Counted from the stretch's first letter, positions 37,355-46,937 are shown. The stretch is DNA of 47,107 nt from Muribaculaceae bacterium (GCA_029062985.1 JAIDPA010000188.1:71684-118790), one strand, 5' to 3'. The notes: a model not told the origin generated them from the letters alone. Program-made: numbers and translations.

Positions 37355-39694
37355 TCATAGATTTTGATGTGTAAAATAGCAGGTTCTGAATAGTCTTACC
37401 GGATAATAGTTGAAAGAGGTGGATGTTACGATTCTCTTCCAGGTGTAATCAGATGAGAGAACAAATGCCTCACCATTGGATGAAGCAGCCCCGTCTTTGA
37501 ACGGCACATAGCATTTTAGATTTTTATTTCGCCGCTCCATTTTACGGAGATCATTACCGTTTTCATCATACGAACCGTAATATCCTTCAAATTGGGCATC
37601 GAAGCCTGTGGGTTGTCCTTTGAAAAGGGGCTTCATATTTCCTCCCAGATATTCCACGAGCTCTTTACGGTTTTCAGAAAGAGGGAGATACCAGAATAAT
37701 TGTTTCCCTAAGGAAGAATCTGTCTGTTGCCCGTAAATGCTGCTGTTGGGAGATAAAAAACCGGTGTTATTAGTTTGATAGATATCAGCGAAAAGCAAAC
37801 CGTCTGTTACAATTTCCTTAGTCATGAATCTTCCTCCGGCTCCTTTCACTCCGAATTGCATTTTTTGAGTTATGTATTGTCGTGTCCAATATCCCGAGCC
37901 TATTTTCACTACAGGATAGTCAACTGTCCAACTATTGAACTTAAGGCGATGGTCTTTCACTTTTAAATCGCTTGGAGAGTTACACGTATTGCCATAATCT
38001 TTTTCGTATAAATTTCCATGAATATAATAGAGGTCAGTTAATTTCTCGAAGGCTCCATATTCCTCAATAGGAGTAACATAACAGGTGCCTTCATAAAATG
38101 AAAGATGTGCAGGACGATTCCCTTCTCCATCTCCGGCAAAAAGACCCTGAGCATGATTTGTTTTTCCATTATAAATGGGATAAAACACCTTTATTCGTCT
38201 GTCAGAGCGAATCTTCGGAACATATTCTTCACAAATCTCCAGCACAGGAACATTTTTTACATAGCATATCTTTACCAATGAGGTGCCGGAATTTGAAGTA
38301 TCAGAGAAATTGAATCTCGAATCATTTGCAGAAAAGAGATACATATCCGTGCTGAGGTCTTGGTCCGGTATCTCACAGTTGCTCTGATTCTGCATCTCCA
38401 TCACCTGCTGCATTACTCTTTGAGAAAGTGAAGCATCCTTAAACAAATTCCATATAGGATAGACTTTAAATTCCACCAAGTCAAGGTTCTGTTTGTTGTC
38501 TGGAGTGTATTTTATTGATGAGAACCAAGCCTGAAGTTCTGTAGCCGGAATAGTAGCAAGGGCATCAAGGTTACTTATATTTTTTAAAAGAGAAGATCTG
38601 AGAGAGGCATCTCCGCCTTTTACTTCTACAGAATATGAACTGGAAATATTACTTGTCAGAGATGCCTTTAATTCTTTTGACACCTGTGAATCTTTTTTCC
38701 CGAACACTCTCGAACTTTGCTCTTTGCTTATTTCCTCAAGATTTCCGACATACTGCCTGTTGAAAGTGGCTACATAATCAATCATACCTCCGGCGTTAGC
38801 CTCAATTATAATGTGAGTGCCAAATCTATTCAGCAGCTCCCTTATATTGACGGTAGTGGGATTTTTCAATAAATTATCATAATATTGTCGGAATCCGGTT
38901 GAGAATGGGAGTTGGTCTTGTGATGAATGTTCCAGTATGTATTGAAGAGCCCCTGCATCAATACTTTTTGACGCAACGATTTTGCTCATACGGGCATAGC
39001 TTAGATACTGTTGCGTCTGTGATTCTTTTGAAATTTTTGAATAGCGGGCGATGGTTTTGGTGACCCCTAAAAATGAAGACGATTTGTCTTGGCGCTGGGT
39101 GAGTAATGCCGACATTTCTTTTAGAGATGCTGCCGACTCACAATAGTAGTCTAACTGGGAACGTACCACCTCTTGCAAACTTTGGAATCCTTCCGCAGCA
39201 TCGTGCGAGGCGATAAGATCAAGATTGAGTATTTCTCCACGGATACTTCCCGCACTCTGATATTCATCGAAGGCATTAAGTCCCCAGCCTAACCGGAAAT
39301 CACTCATCGGATCTGCGCCGGAGTTATCTCCCTCTTCCCCTAATCCTTTCTGATAGATAACTATCTCTCCCCTTAGGGTGGAGTTGGCGGAGGCGGTGAG
39401 GGTGATAGTCAGATTTCTTCCGAACGGGGATTGGTTTGTTTCCGCCCAAAATTCAATTATGCCATCAGCTCCCACTTTGTCAGTCTCTGCATATGCCCAG
39501 GGTTGATTAAGACTGAATGTGAATTCATCAGAAGTCAATCCTTCTATTTTGAAGGTATGATATCTGCCGGACGAGTCTATTACGGGTTCTGAGCAACTGA
39601 GGCTGAGCGGTAGCGGTGAATCCGTAAGCGGTGAGTCCGAACCACATCCGGAGAGCAGGACGGTAAGTAAAAATATTACCCAAAATTTTTTCAT
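37355..39694 (-). CDS. MACPF-domain lipoprotein (with N-terminal BACON-like domain and C-terminal extension)
   Basis: Lipobox VLLSGCGSDS; INVRELLNRFGTHIIIEANAGGMIDYVATF MACPF signature; VEVKGGDASLRSSLLKN. Confidence 0.8.
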   Translation of the reverse strand: MKKFWVIFLLTVLLSGCGSDSPLTDSPLPLSLSCSEPVIDSSGRYHTFKIEGLTSDEFTFSLNQPWAYAETDKVGADGIIEFWAETNQSPFGRNLTITLTASANSTLRGEIVIYQKGLGEEGDNSGADPMSDFRLGWGLNAFDEYQSAGSIRGEILNLDLIASHDAAEGFQSLQEVVRSQLDYYCESAASLKEMSALLTQRQDKSSSFLGVTKTIARYSKISKESQTQQYLSYARMSKIVASKSIDAGALQYILEHSSQDQLPFSTGFRQYYDNLLKNPTTVNIRELLNRFGTHIIIEANAGGMIDYVATFNRQYVGNLEEISKEQSSRVFGKKDSQVSKELKASLTSNISSSYSVEVKGGDASLRSSLLKNISNLDALATIPATELQAWFSSIKYTPDNKQNLDLVEFKVYPIWNLFKDASLSQRVMQQVMEMQNQSNCEIPDQDLSTDMYLFSANDSRFNFSDTSNSGTSLVKICYVKNVPVLEICEEYVPKIRSDRRIKVFYPIYNGKTNHAQGLFAGDGEGNRPAHLSFYEGTCYVTPIEEYGAFEKLTDLYYIHGNLYEKDYGNTCNSPSDLKVKDHRLKFNSWTVDYPVVKIGSGYWTRQYITQKMQFGVKGAGGRFMTKEIVTDGLLFADIYQTNNTGFLSPNSSIYGQQTDSSLGKQLFWYLPLSENRKELVEYLGGNMKPLFKGQPTGFDAQFEGYYGSYDENGNDLRKMERRNKNLKCYVPFKDGAASSNGEAFVLSSDYTWKRIVTSTSFNYYPVRLFRTCYFTHQNL

Positions 39695-41670
39695 TACTGA
39701 TAACCGATTTCTGTCAGGTTTATAAGATAAGTGTAATCATCATTCCTCATCATTCGGTTGGAATAGTCAGAAGGATTGAAATATTTATTATAAGAGGATG
39801 AGAGGGAAGGGGGTGATGTGACAAACTCCCAGCCCGGCAAATTATCATAGCGTGTCTTGGTGTCAAGATAAAAATGACCGAAATACTTGAACACTTTACA
39901 GATATTTCCCTGAAGTGAGCCGTCAATCCCTATTCCTCCGGGACGTTCACATCCCAAGATGAAAGAAGAGGAGAGATAGGAGAGATTTTCAGACGGGTAG
40001 GGAGAAAGTACTCCGCAATTCATATACATTCTGCCGGGAGTGATTTCCCTCTCTCCCAAATCAATTTCTTTAACCTTAAAATTGTCATAACTCCATGCCA
40101 CTGAATAAGCTTTGCCTGAATAGATACATAGACCTGAATTAAGTTTTATCTTTCCCTCATAAATAGGATAAGCCACCTGCACTTTCTCCTTAGTTGATAT
40201 TTCCGGCACTAATTCCCTACAGATGGCTGCGACATGGCGGTTGGCTGCAATGACTTCAACGATGTCAGGATTCTGAAAAGTCTGATTCTTTTTATCGCCT
40301 ATTCTGCAAGTGACGGATGTGGGATTTGATTCAAAAGAGGTGTTTATGAAATTCCTATTGACAAATTTATCAAGAATCAATTTCATATTGCCTGTAATCC
40401 TTGCCTCAACTTGGTGTGCTAATGCATCATCAGGGATGAATTCCCAAATAGGAATCACTTTTATGTCGATCAATTCAACATTTGATTTACTAATCTCTTT
40501 ATCATCATAGTAGATGCTTTCCAACCATCTGTCTGAAAGATTAGCCGGAATATTGACATTGTTGAAACTATTCAATCCTATGCAAACGTCAAATAAAGAT
40601 AAATCACCACCTTTTACATCGATTATACACTTAGAGTCTTTTAAAACAGTGTAGTTACTTTGAGAAGAAGCAGAGGATGAAGTTGATTTGAATAATGTTT
40701 TTATTACTGATTTCGACAATGCTTCTTCATATTCCTTAGAACTGAATATATGTCTGTCAACTTGCACATCAAGAGCCAGGGATGCACCAATTTTTGAACT
40801 GATCACGACATGAGTGCCATAATTGTAAATAAAATCGTCGATTGATTTATTATCAGTAATTTTTGATAAAGCGTTTCTGAAACTGCTGGTCAGCAATTGA
40901 GGCGTATCTTTTGCATATAAGCGTATATCTCTGAAATTGAGAGAATATTCGGAATTGACTGTGGAAATCTTATTATGTAAGATATACTGTTCTTTTGTAC
41001 CTTCCTCAAATATGGCGCAAACTTTGGATGCCGAACCTGAGAAGAAAACCAGATCGCCCGATACAGAGGCGTCAATATTGACTGATGCAACGTAGTCGAC
41101 AAGGGATGTATAAACACTGTTTTCCTCTTCAACCTCATTCCTTACGTTTACATTGAGCAGATTCACGCCTTCCTTTTCTTCTAAATTCTCAATTACTGCT
41201 CTATTGAGAATCTGACATTTGAAATCACGAAGATTACAGCTGTTTCCTCCGATGGCATTGTAGGAATATCCTATTCCATAGTGCTTGTAAAACTGCACTA
41301 AAGAGTTGCCTATAAACAGGGGAGCAGGTGTCTGATAGTAAATAATGGAATCGAGTGTCCCTGTAGGAGTGTTGTAATAAATGCACGCTGTGCGGCATGT
41401 CATTCCATCATTCCTCTCGCAATATACCCTTCCATCAGACATGACAGTCATAAAGTCGGCATTCCTCATATCAAGCTTTGAGGAATTAATAGGGGCGGGG
41501 AGAGTGATAATACTCTCCTCGCCGCCTAATTGAATTACTTTTTCCTTGCCGCCTGAGTTGTTCTCAGGTTTCAAGGGTTCTTCTACTGCCCTTTCTGCAC
41601 AGCCCGGCAGCAACAGAAGAAGAGCCGATTGGAAACAAAATAAAAGAAAGGAAATTCGGTATTTAAACAT
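39694..41670 (-). CDS. MACPF-domain lipoprotein
   Basis: Lipobox LLLLPGCAERA; IDDFIYNYGTHVVISSKIGASLALDVQV; IDVKGGDLSLFD; C-terminal region alignable with the 37355 product. Confidence 0.8.
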   Translation of the reverse strand: MFKYRISFLLFCFQSALLLLLPGCAERAVEEPLKPENNSGGKEKVIQLGGEESIITLPAPINSSKLDMRNADFMTVMSDGRVYCERNDGMTCRTACIYYNTPTGTLDSIIYYQTPAPLFIGNSLVQFYKHYGIGYSYNAIGGNSCNLRDFKCQILNRAVIENLEEKEGVNLLNVNVRNEVEEENSVYTSLVDYVASVNIDASVSGDLVFFSGSASKVCAIFEEGTKEQYILHNKISTVNSEYSLNFRDIRLYAKDTPQLLTSSFRNALSKITDNKSIDDFIYNYGTHVVISSKIGASLALDVQVDRHIFSSKEYEEALSKSVIKTLFKSTSSSASSQSNYTVLKDSKCIIDVKGGDLSLFDVCIGLNSFNNVNIPANLSDRWLESIYYDDKEISKSNVELIDIKVIPIWEFIPDDALAHQVEARITGNMKLILDKFVNRNFINTSFESNPTSVTCRIGDKKNQTFQNPDIVEVIAANRHVAAICRELVPEISTKEKVQVAYPIYEGKIKLNSGLCIYSGKAYSVAWSYDNFKVKEIDLGEREITPGRMYMNCGVLSPYPSENLSYLSSSFILGCERPGGIGIDGSLQGNICKVFKYFGHFYLDTKTRYDNLPGWEFVTSPPSLSSSYNKYFNPSDYSNRMMRNDDYTYLINLTEIGYQ

Positions 41671-43118
41671 CAGTCGATGTATTTCTTTAAAAATTCTGAG
41701 TTTGGATACTTTGACTTGAGATACTCTTTAATCGCAGCCACCGACTTTGGGTCGGTGAACATCACCCATATCGGCTTAACTTCTACCTCAAGAAGCTCTG
41801 CAGTATTATTTCGATCGTTGGAATTTACGATAGTGTTGCTCCATTCCTCAATGGTATCTGCGAGTTTCATGTCAAATGAAGAATTTTCAAAAGTTGACAT
41901 AATACTTTTCATCATTTTTGCATCACCGCCAAGCATCTTAATCTTATGGCGTGAATTTCTGAAATGATTGATTGCATTATTGGTGTATGTCGCTTTTGCT
42001 TCGCCTTTAAAATTAAATAAACCCGCCTTTATATCTGCCGTAATCTTTGCTGAATCAAGACTGAGGACCTCTTTGATATAGGCTGAATCAACCTCCAGTT
42101 GTAAGGCAATCATTCCTCCTAACTTGGAACGGGTCACTATACCTGTGCCGTAGTCGCGTATAATTCTTCCAACTATTCCGTTTAACTCTTCTGAGGAAGC
42201 CTTTTCTTCATTACATGCCTTTCGAAGTTGTTCCCTTATTCCGGCAAACCCTTTGGTCAGCAGATTCATGCGATAATCTTTTTTCGGACTCCCTTCCTCT
42301 ACCCATTCATCATAGGCAGCGAGAATATCGGCATAGTTCACTGAAGCTTCCAGGGTAGGGTAATTGGCTCCGGTCTTTATCTGAAGCACCTGACTGCTGA
42401 GAGTCTCCCCTCCATGATAGGCACCTGAAAGACCGAATTTCATCAGTCCGTAAGCTATTTGAATATCTAATGACACACTAAGATTATCCTTCTTGTCGAC
42501 AATAGTATCTATACGCACACTCTCATAATCGGTATTGGTTATCTCAGTAGTGTTGGCAAGGGTGGCATATTCACCGAAATCATCATTCTCCATGAGGCGA
42601 CTGATGGCGGTAGTGTTAACAACATTGCAGGAGGTATAGGTCAACGGGTTATTTTTTGCATCTTCAAAAAACTCTAACAGATTACACCCATACCCGATAT
42701 ACTTCGTGCCTGCAAGCTTGATAAATTCTACATCATTATCAGGGGCTGAGCCATCAATCGATGCAGCTTGATAAAGCTCTACTGCCACATTGTCTTTCCC
42801 GGATTTAACCGTAATGGTAGCATGACGTTCGATGCCTGTATTGTTAGTGTCATAGATTATTTCTACTGTCCCATTTCCTACTCCTTCGGGATTGAGGATA
42901 GTTGCCCAGTCGCAGCTTTCAGACAACATTGCCTCCCACTTTCCCTCAACCTTTACGTTGAACGAACAGGCACCGTCTAAAACGGAAATATGAATGCCTT
43001 CAGCTGTAACGATAGGATCATCGATAGAAATAGGATCGTCTGATTTGCATGATGTGACATTTAAGATAATGAATAATAAAGCTAATATGCAGATTGGACT
43101 GCAGTGAAATCGTTCCAT
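41670..43118 (-). CDS. MACPF-domain lipoprotein (short form, BACON-like N-terminus)
   Basis: Lipobox ILNVTSCKSDDP; IIRDYGTGIVTRSKLGGMIALQLEV; IKMLGGDAKMMKSIMSTFEN; ends shortly after the conserved VEVKPIWVMF. Confidence 0.75.
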   Translation of the reverse strand: MERFHCSPICILALLFIILNVTSCKSDDPISIDDPIVTAEGIHISVLDGACSFNVKVEGKWEAMLSESCDWATILNPEGVGNGTVEIIYDTNNTGIERHATITVKSGKDNVAVELYQAASIDGSAPDNDVEFIKLAGTKYIGYGCNLLEFFEDAKNNPLTYTSCNVVNTTAISRLMENDDFGEYATLANTTEITNTDYESVRIDTIVDKKDNLSVSLDIQIAYGLMKFGLSGAYHGGETLSSQVLQIKTGANYPTLEASVNYADILAAYDEWVEEGSPKKDYRMNLLTKGFAGIREQLRKACNEEKASSEELNGIVGRIIRDYGTGIVTRSKLGGMIALQLEVDSAYIKEVLSLDSAKITADIKAGLFNFKGEAKATYTNNAINHFRNSRHKIKMLGGDAKMMKSIMSTFENSSFDMKLADTIEEWSNTIVNSNDRNNTAELLEVEVKPIWVMFTDPKSVAAIKEYLKSKYPNSEFLKKYID

Positions 43119-43143
43119 TAGTAATAAATGATTTTATGATATG

Positions 43144-43692
43144 TTACTTTTTGACTGTTATTGTGCCGGCTCCGAGATTTTCGTGGCTGCTGCTGAGGTA
43201 TTTTTCCACATTAGAACCTGCAATTGTCAGAGAGGAGTTGCTGCTGGTAGTGGCAATAATGCTTTCAGGCTTTTCGGCAGCATCAAGGGCATAGGCGAAA
43301 CTTTCAGCTTTTTTGTCGAAATTATAAGTGGCATTAGTGTCAATCTGTGGCATATCTGCTTTAGGAGTAGCCTTGACATTGAATATATATTCGCTCACGA
43401 TATCCTCATATTTCACTATTTCTACTTTAGCCCATCCTTTCAGCGAGGTGTTTACTATTTTCTCCGTCACTATCTTCCCGTCTGCTGCGGTATACGTAGC
43501 CTCTATATCAAAGAAATCCCACCAGCCGTCGCCAAGTTCCAGATTATAGGCGATTGCGATTTTTTCCGGGTGTGAAGGTGCCGGAGGATTGGGATTAGGT
43601 TCATCCTTATCATCACCACATGCTACGAAGGATATGCCCATCAGCATGACAGCTAATGAGAGCATCATCATTGAAAATAATCTCTTTTTCAT
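43144..43692 (-). CDS. Hypothetical surface lipoprotein
   Basis: Lipobox MGISFVACGDDKDEPNPNPP. Confidence 0.75.
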   Translation of the reverse strand: MKKRLFSMMMLSLAVMLMGISFVACGDDKDEPNPNPPAPSHPEKIAIAYNLELGDGWWDFFDIEATYTAADGKIVTEKIVNTSLKGWAKVEIVKYEDIVSEYIFNVKATPKADMPQIDTNATYNFDKKAESFAYALDAAEKPESIIATTSSNSSLTIAGSNVEKYLSSSHENLGAGTITVKK

Positions 43693-43822
43693 TTCAGTTT
43701 CTTTAAGAGTTTTAGATTAATTATTTTGAAATATTTGAATGTTATGTGCATAAATATTCTCTTTGCCTGCTGTTGAGACATAGTAAATAATACCCTGTTT
43801 TGTCATCCATCTTTTCAATTTT

Positions 43823-43857
43823 AATCCTGCGTAAGGCCGGGGAGACACTGCAGGATT
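43823..43857 (-). other. 8-bp stem hairpin in the leader of the MACPF operon
   Basis: AATCCTGC (43823-43830) / GCAGGATT (43850-43857), no T-run on the minus strand. Confidence 0.4.
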
Positions 43858-43868
43858 CGTTCTGACAT

Positions 43869-44003
43869 CTAACAGGCGGCTGCCAGTTTGAGTAAAGCAA
43901 GAATCATTACGATACCCAAAACGCAGCCTATAATTAATGCTATTAAAGACAGGAGAGGAAGAGTTGCCTTTATCCTCTCGTTAATTGTTTCTCTTTCTAA
44001 CAT
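43869..44003 (-). CDS. Small predicted single-TM protein (44 aa)
   Basis: MLERETINERIKATLPLLSLIALIIGCVLGIVMILALLKLAAAC*; not in the ORF track; preceded by a TAATTTTG box at 44026-44033. Confidence 0.5.
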   Translation of the reverse strand: MLERETINERIKATLPLLSLIALIIGCVLGIVMILALLKLAAAC

Positions 44004-44025
44004 ATTGGTGGATCTTTATTTTTTG

Positions 44026-44033
44026 CAAAATTA
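44026..44033 (-). promoter_or_regulatory. -7 box TAATTTTG upstream of the small TM ORF / MACPF operon
   Basis: Exact TAnnTTTG on the minus strand; no clear -33. Confidence 0.45.
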
Positions 44034-44218
44034 TGACGCCTCATGAAGGTTTGAAAGAAATTCAGGGTATTGTCTGTACTCTGGGAGTCATTCTTGAGCG
44101 TACAGGGTGCAAGTTGTTGTACTTTTCCTTGTACTCTATTTGTCTATTCTTTGAAAATCAATTAATTATTAATTTTGCGATATTTTGTTGGTATGATGGG
44201 GAAGCGAGGTAAAATTTG

Positions 44219-44226
44219 TAATTTTG
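44219..44226 (+). promoter_or_regulatory. -7 box TAATTTTG upstream of the TPR-AraC regulator
   Basis: Exact TAnnTTTG 38 bp before the proposed ATG. Confidence 0.45.
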
Positions 44227-44263
44227 CATTGTGATAGCTAAGGCTTGCACTAATTGTTTGAAT

Positions 44264-45958
44264 ATGGAATCAATGAAACGGATATGTAGATTTTTAGGCA
44301 TCTGCCTATTATTGCAGATAGGGTCTTTCACTTCCCGAGCAACTGCATCGTTGACTCAGGAGCTAAGGAGTAAGGTGGTGGAAAATCCGGATAGTGTAAT
44401 AGAAATTCTTGATAGAATTGAGATTTCTGAAGAACCGGTATTGGCAGATTTTCAGATTAATTTGCTGCGGAGTCTTGCTTACAATGAAAAAAGAATGTTT
44501 TCTTTAGTGCAGAAGTTTGCTAAAGATGCCTTAGCATCAGATTCTATAAATATGCATCCCAAAGAGCATGCCAACGCTCTGACTTTGCTTGCAGGCGCAC
44601 AGAGATTTTTTGGCGACTTTCAAGGCTCAATAGCCACCTCAACCCGTGCTATGAATCTGGCAAGGGAGACCGGAAATCTCCCTGCCGAGCTTATAACATT
44701 ACTCACTATGGCAGAGACCTCTTTTGAGATGGGTGACAGAGAGAGGGGATATGGCTATATAAATCAAATTATAGAACAGGGTGGAAACTCACAGGAAGCG
44801 AGGGTGCTCGCAAATGTATCCGCTGCCTACGGGGTGAAGATAATCAACCTTTTTGAAGAGGATAAATTCCTTGATGGTCTTAACGAAGGTTATAAAAGAC
44901 TTTCCTTAATTGAGAGAATAGATAAAAATGGAGGCGCACCCGACGGTTTTACCGATCAACAGCGGGCATATACTTATGCCCGGATTGCATCCTGCGCCGA
45001 GATGCTCGGAAGGAGACAGGAGGCGGAGAAAGCTTATAATGATTTTATGGCCACCACTTATGCCGGGAATCCTATCGGGAGAGCTTACATTACGGATTAT
45101 CTCTTAGCTTCAAAGAAATGGAACACCGTATTGGATTTTACTCATCCGCTGTTTCCAATTATGGCAGTGGGAGATACAATTAATGATGATTACGTCAGTC
45201 TTCTATCTTCAAATGCGCAGGCATTTGCCGGCTTAGGAAAATTTCGTGAAGCTTACGGCTTTTCATGCAGAGCATCCGGCATTAAGGATAGCCTTAACAT
45301 AAGGGAGAATACCGCCAAAGCAAGAGAGCTTGCAACCATCTTTGCCCTAAATGAGCAACAGCTCAAATTAGAACGTACCAATTCCAAGCTTCAGAGAAGA
45401 AATATTCTTATCATTTCCTCTATAGGAATAGCTGTATTCTTATTGATAATTATTGCTCTTTTATTCAATGCATACAGAATGAAGAAAGAACAGCATAAGA
45501 TAGCCTCCGATAGAATTGATGAATTATTGAATATGAATAAGCTCACCCCTGTAATGCCTGAAGAGGAAGAGGAGGGTCGTTCGCAATTTATCCGTATGCA
45601 GCAGCAATTGATAAATAGTGACCTGTTTTCCAATCCTTCATTCAATCGTGAACGAATTGTGGAGGTGAGCGGTCTGTCTCGAAATAAAGTCATTCAGCTT
45701 ATAGACAAATACACCGGTATGACACCGGGAGAATATATTAATAAATTGAGAGTGGAACATGCGGCAATGCTCATTCAGGAACATCCGGACTGGAGCATTG
45801 ACGCCATAGCGGAGACAAGCGGCTATATAAGGAGAGCCACTTTCTACAATCACTTCTCAAAGATTTTCGGTATTACCCCTGCGCAGTATAGGGAGTCGAA
45901 GTTGAAGGAAATAAAACCGGAGGATGAAAATAAGGGAGAAGAAAGAGGGGAGTCATAA
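44264..45958 (+). CDS. Membrane-tethered TPR protein with C-terminal AraC-type HTH
   Basis: Signal peptide, TPR-like region, TM RRNILIISSIGIAVFLLIIIALLFNAYRM, AraC HTH (FNRERIVEVSGLSRNKVIQLIDKYTGMTPGEYINKLRVEHAAMLIQ...IFGITPAQYRES). Confidence 0.8.
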   Translation: MESMKRICRFLGICLLLQIGSFTSRATASLTQELRSKVVENPDSVIEILDRIEISEEPVLADFQINLLRSLAYNEKRMFSLVQKFAKDALASDSINMHPKEHANALTLLAGAQRFFGDFQGSIATSTRAMNLARETGNLPAELITLLTMAETSFEMGDRERGYGYINQIIEQGGNSQEARVLANVSAAYGVKIINLFEEDKFLDGLNEGYKRLSLIERIDKNGGAPDGFTDQQRAYTYARIASCAEMLGRRQEAEKAYNDFMATTYAGNPIGRAYITDYLLASKKWNTVLDFTHPLFPIMAVGDTINDDYVSLLSSNAQAFAGLGKFREAYGFSCRASGIKDSLNIRENTAKARELATIFALNEQQLKLERTNSKLQRRNILIISSIGIAVFLLIIIALLFNAYRMKKEQHKIASDRIDELLNMNKLTPVMPEEEEEGRSQFIRMQQQLINSDLFSNPSFNRERIVEVSGLSRNKVIQLIDKYTGMTPGEYINKLRVEHAAMLIQEHPDWSIDAIAETSGYIRRATFYNHFSKIFGITPAQYRESKLKEIKPEDENKGEERGES

Positions 45959-46149
45959 AGGAGTAGATAAAGATATAAATGCTATGGAAAGAGGGGGAGA
46001 AGGATTTTAACAAATGTCGTTCACACTTTTAACATTTTGCTGTCGAACCCGGAGGCATAAATATCGTTATATGGGTATAATTAGGACAAACACAACGGCG
46101 AGGGACAATCTAAGCCGGGATTAAACACCAAAATTCTCCTCATTCTATT

Positions 46150-46842
46150 ATGAAGACATCTATCCGACTCACTGCACTCGCCGTTATGGCTATGTTCATC
46201 ACTTTTGCCTCTTTCGGGCAGAAGAAATCTCCCGCTGCCGATGCCAAGGTGGTGAAAATGCTTATCTCCAAACGTACCACGCCGGTTAAGGTCACAGCTA
46301 AAGATCTTGTGACTAAAGTGTTCGGTGTGGCTGATCATCGTTTGTCAAGTGAGGATCTTAAATCTGCTACAAATAAAAGCCTTTCAATCAATCCGGTTGA
46401 AGATGAAGGAAACTTATGGCTTGACCCGACTGACGGTTATGCCGTGAGTTATTACGGAATGGTTCCGCAGGTCAGTGCTGTTGCGATGTATGGTGATAAT
46501 GCCGATGAACTGAGCAATTTCTCTTATTTCTTCCTGTTTCCTTACAGCAACGGCTCAAGAGATAATGCCAATTATGAGCAGTGTGCGTTCTGCACCTCTC
46601 TGCTTCAGGAAATGGAAGATATGGGAATGGATATGGGCTGTCCCACTTATACAGATGCTCTATTTGAGGCGATCGGTAATTATGGTGAGAACTTGGTAAA
46701 TCTGCGACTTGTCGAACAGCAGAGTGATTCTTCCTACGTAGTTGATCCTGACTATGCCGCATCTGAAGGTAAGTACGTGCTCGTGCTCAGCATTGAGCCG
46801 GGAGCCTATACTCAGGCAGACAACTGGATGGCAGCGGAATAA
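46150..46842 (+). CDS. Secreted hypothetical protein
   Basis: Signal peptide MKTSIRLTALAVMAMFITFASFGQ, 230 aa. Confidence 0.7.
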   Translation: MKTSIRLTALAVMAMFITFASFGQKKSPAADAKVVKMLISKRTTPVKVTAKDLVTKVFGVADHRLSSEDLKSATNKSLSINPVEDEGNLWLDPTDGYAVSYYGMVPQVSAVAMYGDNADELSNFSYFFLFPYSNGSRDNANYEQCAFCTSLLQEMEDMGMDMGCPTYTDALFEAIGNYGENLVNLRLVEQQSDSSYVVDPDYAASEGKYVLVLSIEPGAYTQADNWMAAE

Positions 46843-46878
46843 AAAGCCATGAAAATGAAAGATTAAGAATTAAGCATA

Positions 46879-46937
46879 AATAGAAAAATAAACAATAAAA
46901 GCCTGCTCAGCAGGCTTTTATTGTTTATTTTTCTATT
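46879..46937. terminator. 59-nt perfect hairpin, likely bidirectional terminator
   Basis: AATAGAAAAATAAACAATAAAAGCCTGCT-C-AGCAGGCTTTTATTGTTTATTTTTCTATT. Confidence 0.8.

Noticed and set aside
43141-43575. 144-aa plus-strand ORF
   Set aside because: Antisense to the 43144-43692 lipoprotein with a clear signal peptide; reads as Cys/Phe-rich frame-shadow.
43700-43985. ~90-codon open minus-strand frame (…SRLLDVRTNPAVSP…MTKQGIIYYVSTAGKENIYAHNIQIFQNN*)
   Set aside because: No start codon until late in the frame and it overlaps the small TM ORF and hairpin; probably chance openness or a relic, not callable.
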